Shown one piece after another: positions 39,454 to 41,598 of a stretch of DNA of 41,598 bases. The position numbers and the translations under genes were made by a program. Position 1 is the first letter of the stretch. Each line of letters begins with the position of its first letter. The stretch spans positions 1-41,598 of the forward strand of contig CACWPR010000011.1 of assembly GCA_902762855.1 (NCBI GenBank). Reading direction: 5' to 3'. The DNA is from Ruminococcus flavefaciens. Its GTDB lineage: Bacteria > Bacillota > Clostridia > Oscillospirales > Ruminococcaceae. The notes under the pieces are model-generated. The model saw only the letters and a program-made list of their open reading frames with translations. It searched no databases and had not been told where the DNA came from.

Positions 39454-40266
39454 TTACATAAGTACCTGGTCATCAGGATCGAACTGGTTCATGACCGTCA
39501 TTATCACAAGGATTATCACCATGAGAACAAGAGATATGGCCGCTCCAAGATGAGGATTATAGGCATTTCCAAGGAACTGCATCTCTATCAGGTCGCCTAT
39601 CAGCAGGTTGGAGCCTCCGCCCAGCATTCTGGAAATAATGAAGGTGGATATTGCCGGGACGAATACCATTGTGATGCCGGATGTGATACCTGGCATACTC
39701 AGCGGGATGACCACCCTCCAGAGAGTTTCCGCCGAACTGCATCCCAGGTCCGAAGCAGCCTCAAACATAGACTTGTCTATCTTCACCATTACCGAGTAAA
39801 GTGGAAGTATCATGAAGGGCAGGTAGTTGTAGACCATTCCAAGGACTACTGCCCCGGATGTATTTATCATTTTGACCGGTCCCAGACCTATGGTGCCGAG
39901 AAGATGATTTATAATTCCGTTGTTTCCCAGAAGCGTCATCCAGGCATAGGTCCTCAGCAGAAAGTTCATCCACATAGGGAGCATGACTATCATCAGCATA
40001 GTACCCTGACGGTGCTTTTCCATTCTCGAAAGCATGAAGGCTACAGGATAGGCCACCACAAGACATATGGCCGTGGCTATAAGTGACAGCCATATCGACC
40101 GCACGAAGATGTTAGCATACTGTCCCACGTCTGAAACGTGTTTCAGAGTAAAGCTGCCGCTGTCTGTAGTCAGGGCAAAGTATCCTATCATGAGCAGGGG
40201 GACCAGTATAAATACTATCATCCACACCAGATAGGGGGCCGAAAAGTATTTCAATTTCATTTTCAT
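39454..40266 (-). CDS. potB: Spermidine/putrescine ABC transporter permease PotB
   Basis: 270 residues, six helices, EAA loop [27 protein letters not shown]. The ATG overlaps the potA stop by four bases (ATGA) behind GGGGAGGAA, so it is translationally coupled. Twelve bases separate its stop from the TTG of potC. Confidence 0.95.
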   Translation of the reverse strand: MKMKLKYFSAPYLVWMIVFILVPLLMIGYFALTTDSGSFTLKHVSDVGQYANIFVRSIWLSLIATAICLVVAYPVAFMLSRMEKHRQGTMLMIVMLPMWMNFLLRTYAWMTLLGNNGIINHLLGTIGLGPVKMINTSGAVVLGMVYNYLPFMILPLYSVMVKIDKSMFEAASDLGCSSAETLWRVVIPLSMPGITSGITMVFVPAISTFIISRMLGGGSNLLIGDLIEMQFLGNAYNPHLGAAISLVLMVIILVIMTVMNQFDPDDQVLM

Positions 40267-41315
40267 ACTAATTCCTCCCCTGTTTTTTTCATGATGTGTA
40301 TATCAAAGGGGTCAAAAGCCATGCCTATCATAGTGCCTACAGGCTCGGCTTTTGTGGAGTGGATTATCCACTTGTGGTCAACTCCGTCAACTATCATTTC
40401 GTAGTGAACTCCCTTGAAAACTACAGACTCAACGATACCTGTCAGCTTTGCCTTGTCAGCAGGGATGACCTTCACATCCTCCGGACGGATGACTACATCA
40501 ACGGTCTCATTATGGTCAAAGCCCTTGTCCACACACTCAAAGCGGCGGCCGGTGAATTCCACAACACAGTCCTCAGGCATACATCCGTTGACAATGTTGC
40601 TCTCACCGATAAAGTCCGCAACAAAGGCATTTACTGGCTCGTTGTAGATGTCTGTAGGCGAGCCTATCTGCTGGATGTTTCCATTATTCATGACCACAAT
40701 GCTGTCGCTCATTGTAAGAGCCTCCTCCTGGTCATGTGTAACATAAACAAAAGTCAGCTCAAGCTCCTGCTGTATCTTCCGGAGCTCTATCTGCATCTCC
40801 TTGCGGAGTTTGAGGTCAAGTGCGCCCAGAGGTTCGTCCAGAAGCAGTACCTTTGGCCGATTGACCAGCGCCCTCGCTATGGCTACTCGCTGCTGCTGTC
40901 CTCCCGAAAGACGGTTCACAGAGCGTTTTTCAAAACCCTTCAGATTCACGAGCTCCAGCATCTGGCCTACTCTCGTGACTATCTCCTTTTCCGGGACGTT
41001 CTTCACACGGAGTCCGAAGGCGATGTTCTCATAAACGTTGAGGTGAGGAAAAAGTGCATACCTCTGAAAAACTGTGTTCACGTTCCTCTTGTGAGGAGGC
41101 ACTCCGTTTATGCGCTGACCGTCAAAGAAAACGTCACCGCTGGTAGGCTCCAAAAATCCAGCGATTATACGAAGTGTGGTGGTTTTTCCGCATCCTGAGG
41201 GTCCGAGAAATGTGACAAATTCCTTGTCCTTGATGTCGAGGCTTATATCCTTCAGGATACGCTCACCCTCCTCAAATTCTACGATTATATTTTTCAGGCT
41301 GACAATATTTTCCAT
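40263..41315 (-). CDS. potA: Spermidine/putrescine ABC transporter ATPase PotA
   Basis: 350 residues from the ATG at 41315, which follows GGAAGGAAC; an ATG at 41333 has no ribosome binding site. Walker [11 protein letters not shown]-loop [11 protein letters not shown], signature [14 protein letters not shown], Walker [17 protein letters not shown], switch THDQEEAL, then the C-terminal TOBE domain (about 270-345). It is the first gene of potABCD and powers polyamine import. No XRE/cupin regulator gene, often found before potA in Firmicutes, is adjacent. Confidence 0.96.
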   Translation of the reverse strand: MENIVSLKNIIVEFEEGERILKDISLDIKDKEFVTFLGPSGCGKTTTLRIIAGFLEPTSGDVFFDGQRINGVPPHKRNVNTVFQRYALFPHLNVYENIAFGLRVKNVPEKEIVTRVGQMLELVNLKGFEKRSVNRLSGGQQQRVAIARALVNRPKVLLLDEPLGALDLKLRKEMQIELRKIQQELELTFVYVTHDQEEALTMSDSIVVMNNGNIQQIGSPTDIYNEPVNAFVADFIGESNIVNGCMPEDCVVEFTGRRFECVDKGFDHNETVDVVIRPEDVKVIPADKAKLTGIVESVVFKGVHYEMIVDGVDHKWIIHSTKAEPVGTMIGMAFDPFDIHIMKKTGEELV

Positions 41316-41401
41316 TGCAACAGTTCCTTCCATTTTAGTTTGATCAATTCGATACTATCAGCAGATGGCGATTTTCAGCATTATCCGCATAGCATTGAAA
41401 T

Positions 41402-41430
41402 ATTATATCATAAATCCTCGAAAAATGCAA
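41402..41430 (-). promoter_or_regulatory. Sigma-A promoter of the pot operon
   Basis: On the minus strand TTGCAT (41425-41430), 17 bases, perfect TATAAT (41402-41407). The start near 41395 gives a leader of about 80 bases before the potA ATG. Confidence 0.75.
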
Positions 41431-41480
41431 TATATCCGGAAATTTTCCGTGTTCGTGTCAAAACAGGATCAGTATATAAC

Positions 41481-41508
41481 AAAAAAAGCGCTCCCTAATC
41501 GGGAGCGC
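41481..41508 (-). terminator. Terminator of the tRNA gene
   Basis: GCGCTCCC / GGGAGCGC (41488-41495 and 41501-41508) with a 5-base loop, followed by TTTTTTT on the minus strand, directly after the tRNA 3' end. Confidence 0.92.
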
Positions 41509-41510
41509 CA

Positions 41511-41587
41511 TGGTGGGCCAACAGGGACTCGAACCCCGGACCGTCCGGTTATGAGCCGGATGCTCTGACCAACTGAGCTATTGGCCC
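41511..41587 (-). tRNA. tRNA with CAU anticodon (Met or Ile2)
   Basis: 77 bases with encoded CCA. Acceptor stem GGGCCAA / TTGGCCC, D arm AGCTCAGTTGGTCAGAGC, anticodon stem TCCGG / CCGGA with loop CTCATAA, T arm with GGTTCGAGTCC. The anticodon CAT is shared by elongator Met and the lysidine-modified Ile2 tRNA, and I cannot separate them by eye, though the anticodon arm and variable loop recall Bacillus-type Ile2. The gene lies upstream of the pot operon and has its own terminator. Confidence 0.93.
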
Positions 41588-41598
41588 GTTATACAACT

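Noticed and set aside
41365-41568. 67-codon plus-strand open frame ending in GPTGTRTPDRPVMSRML
   Set aside because: The end is simply the antisense of the tRNA gene and its terminator, a known kind of false open frame.
1-41598. CRISPR arrays, insertion sequences, integrases or phage genes
   Set aside because: No regular spaced repeats, transposase-like motifs or flanking target duplications were seen.

Overview
The window looks like chromosomal DNA of a cellulosome-forming member of the genus Ruminococcus (Clostridia). Three secreted proteins end in type I dockerin modules (two multidomain fibre-degrading enzymes and one leucine-rich-repeat/transglutaminase-like protein). Gene starts carry strong AGGAGG-type Shine-Dalgarno sequences, many promoters fit the sigma-A consensus with a 17-bp spacer, and the gene families (spoVA genes, orphan UgpC/MsmX-type ATPase, BspA-like repeat proteins, AraC regulators) are typical of this group. 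The species cannot be fixed from the sequence. I see no prophage, insertion sequence, CRISPR array or rRNA operon, and no gene-free stretch longer than about 300 bases.

Layout from left to right. 1-5300: the tail of an unknown gene, then on the minus strand an ECF sigma factor with a large membrane anti-sigma-like sensor, exonuclease III and the dockerin-bearing LRR/transglutaminase-like protein. 5366-6683: an AraC regulator with a small unknown gene. 6841-11358: a 1110-residue cellulosomal GH10 xylanase, divergent from a LysR regulator across a 225-bp region with two near-consensus promoters. 11554-15295: two BspA-like LRR surface proteins in one operon. 15537-18167: a calcium-type P-ATPase. 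18202-21270: a two-catalytic-domain GH5 cellulase/mannanase with dockerin. 21554-25314: an orphan FliB-like methylase, a membrane PIG-L deacetylase and a sulfatase-fold membrane enzyme. 25523-27614: panB-panC-panD. 27699-29950: an AraC regulator divergent from a sugar isomerase-like gene coupled to nrdR. 30005-33916: a DUF4830-like protein, an RsuA-type pseudouridine synthase, an orphan UgpC-type sugar ABC ATPase and a PepV-like dipeptidase. 33968-36332: an AraC-GGDEF fusion divergent from spoVAD-spoVAE. 36383-41315: a potABCD polyamine importer operon with an AEC transporter at its end, followed by a tRNA(CAU) gene at the right edge.

Functionally the window mixes plant-fibre degradation and surface adhesion genes with housekeeping metabolism (pantothenate, DNA repair, nucleotide-reductase control, polyamine uptake). 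Convergent pairs are usually separated by bidirectional hairpin terminators, and several secreted-protein mRNAs have a short hairpin immediately upstream of the ribosome binding site. The most unusual item is the AraC-GGDEF fusion, which has a strong internal ribosome binding site able to yield a GGDEF-only product. The sigma factor paired with a duplicated-ectodomain sensor, the non-enzymatic dockerin protein and a candidate small RNA behind the LysR gene are the next best leads.
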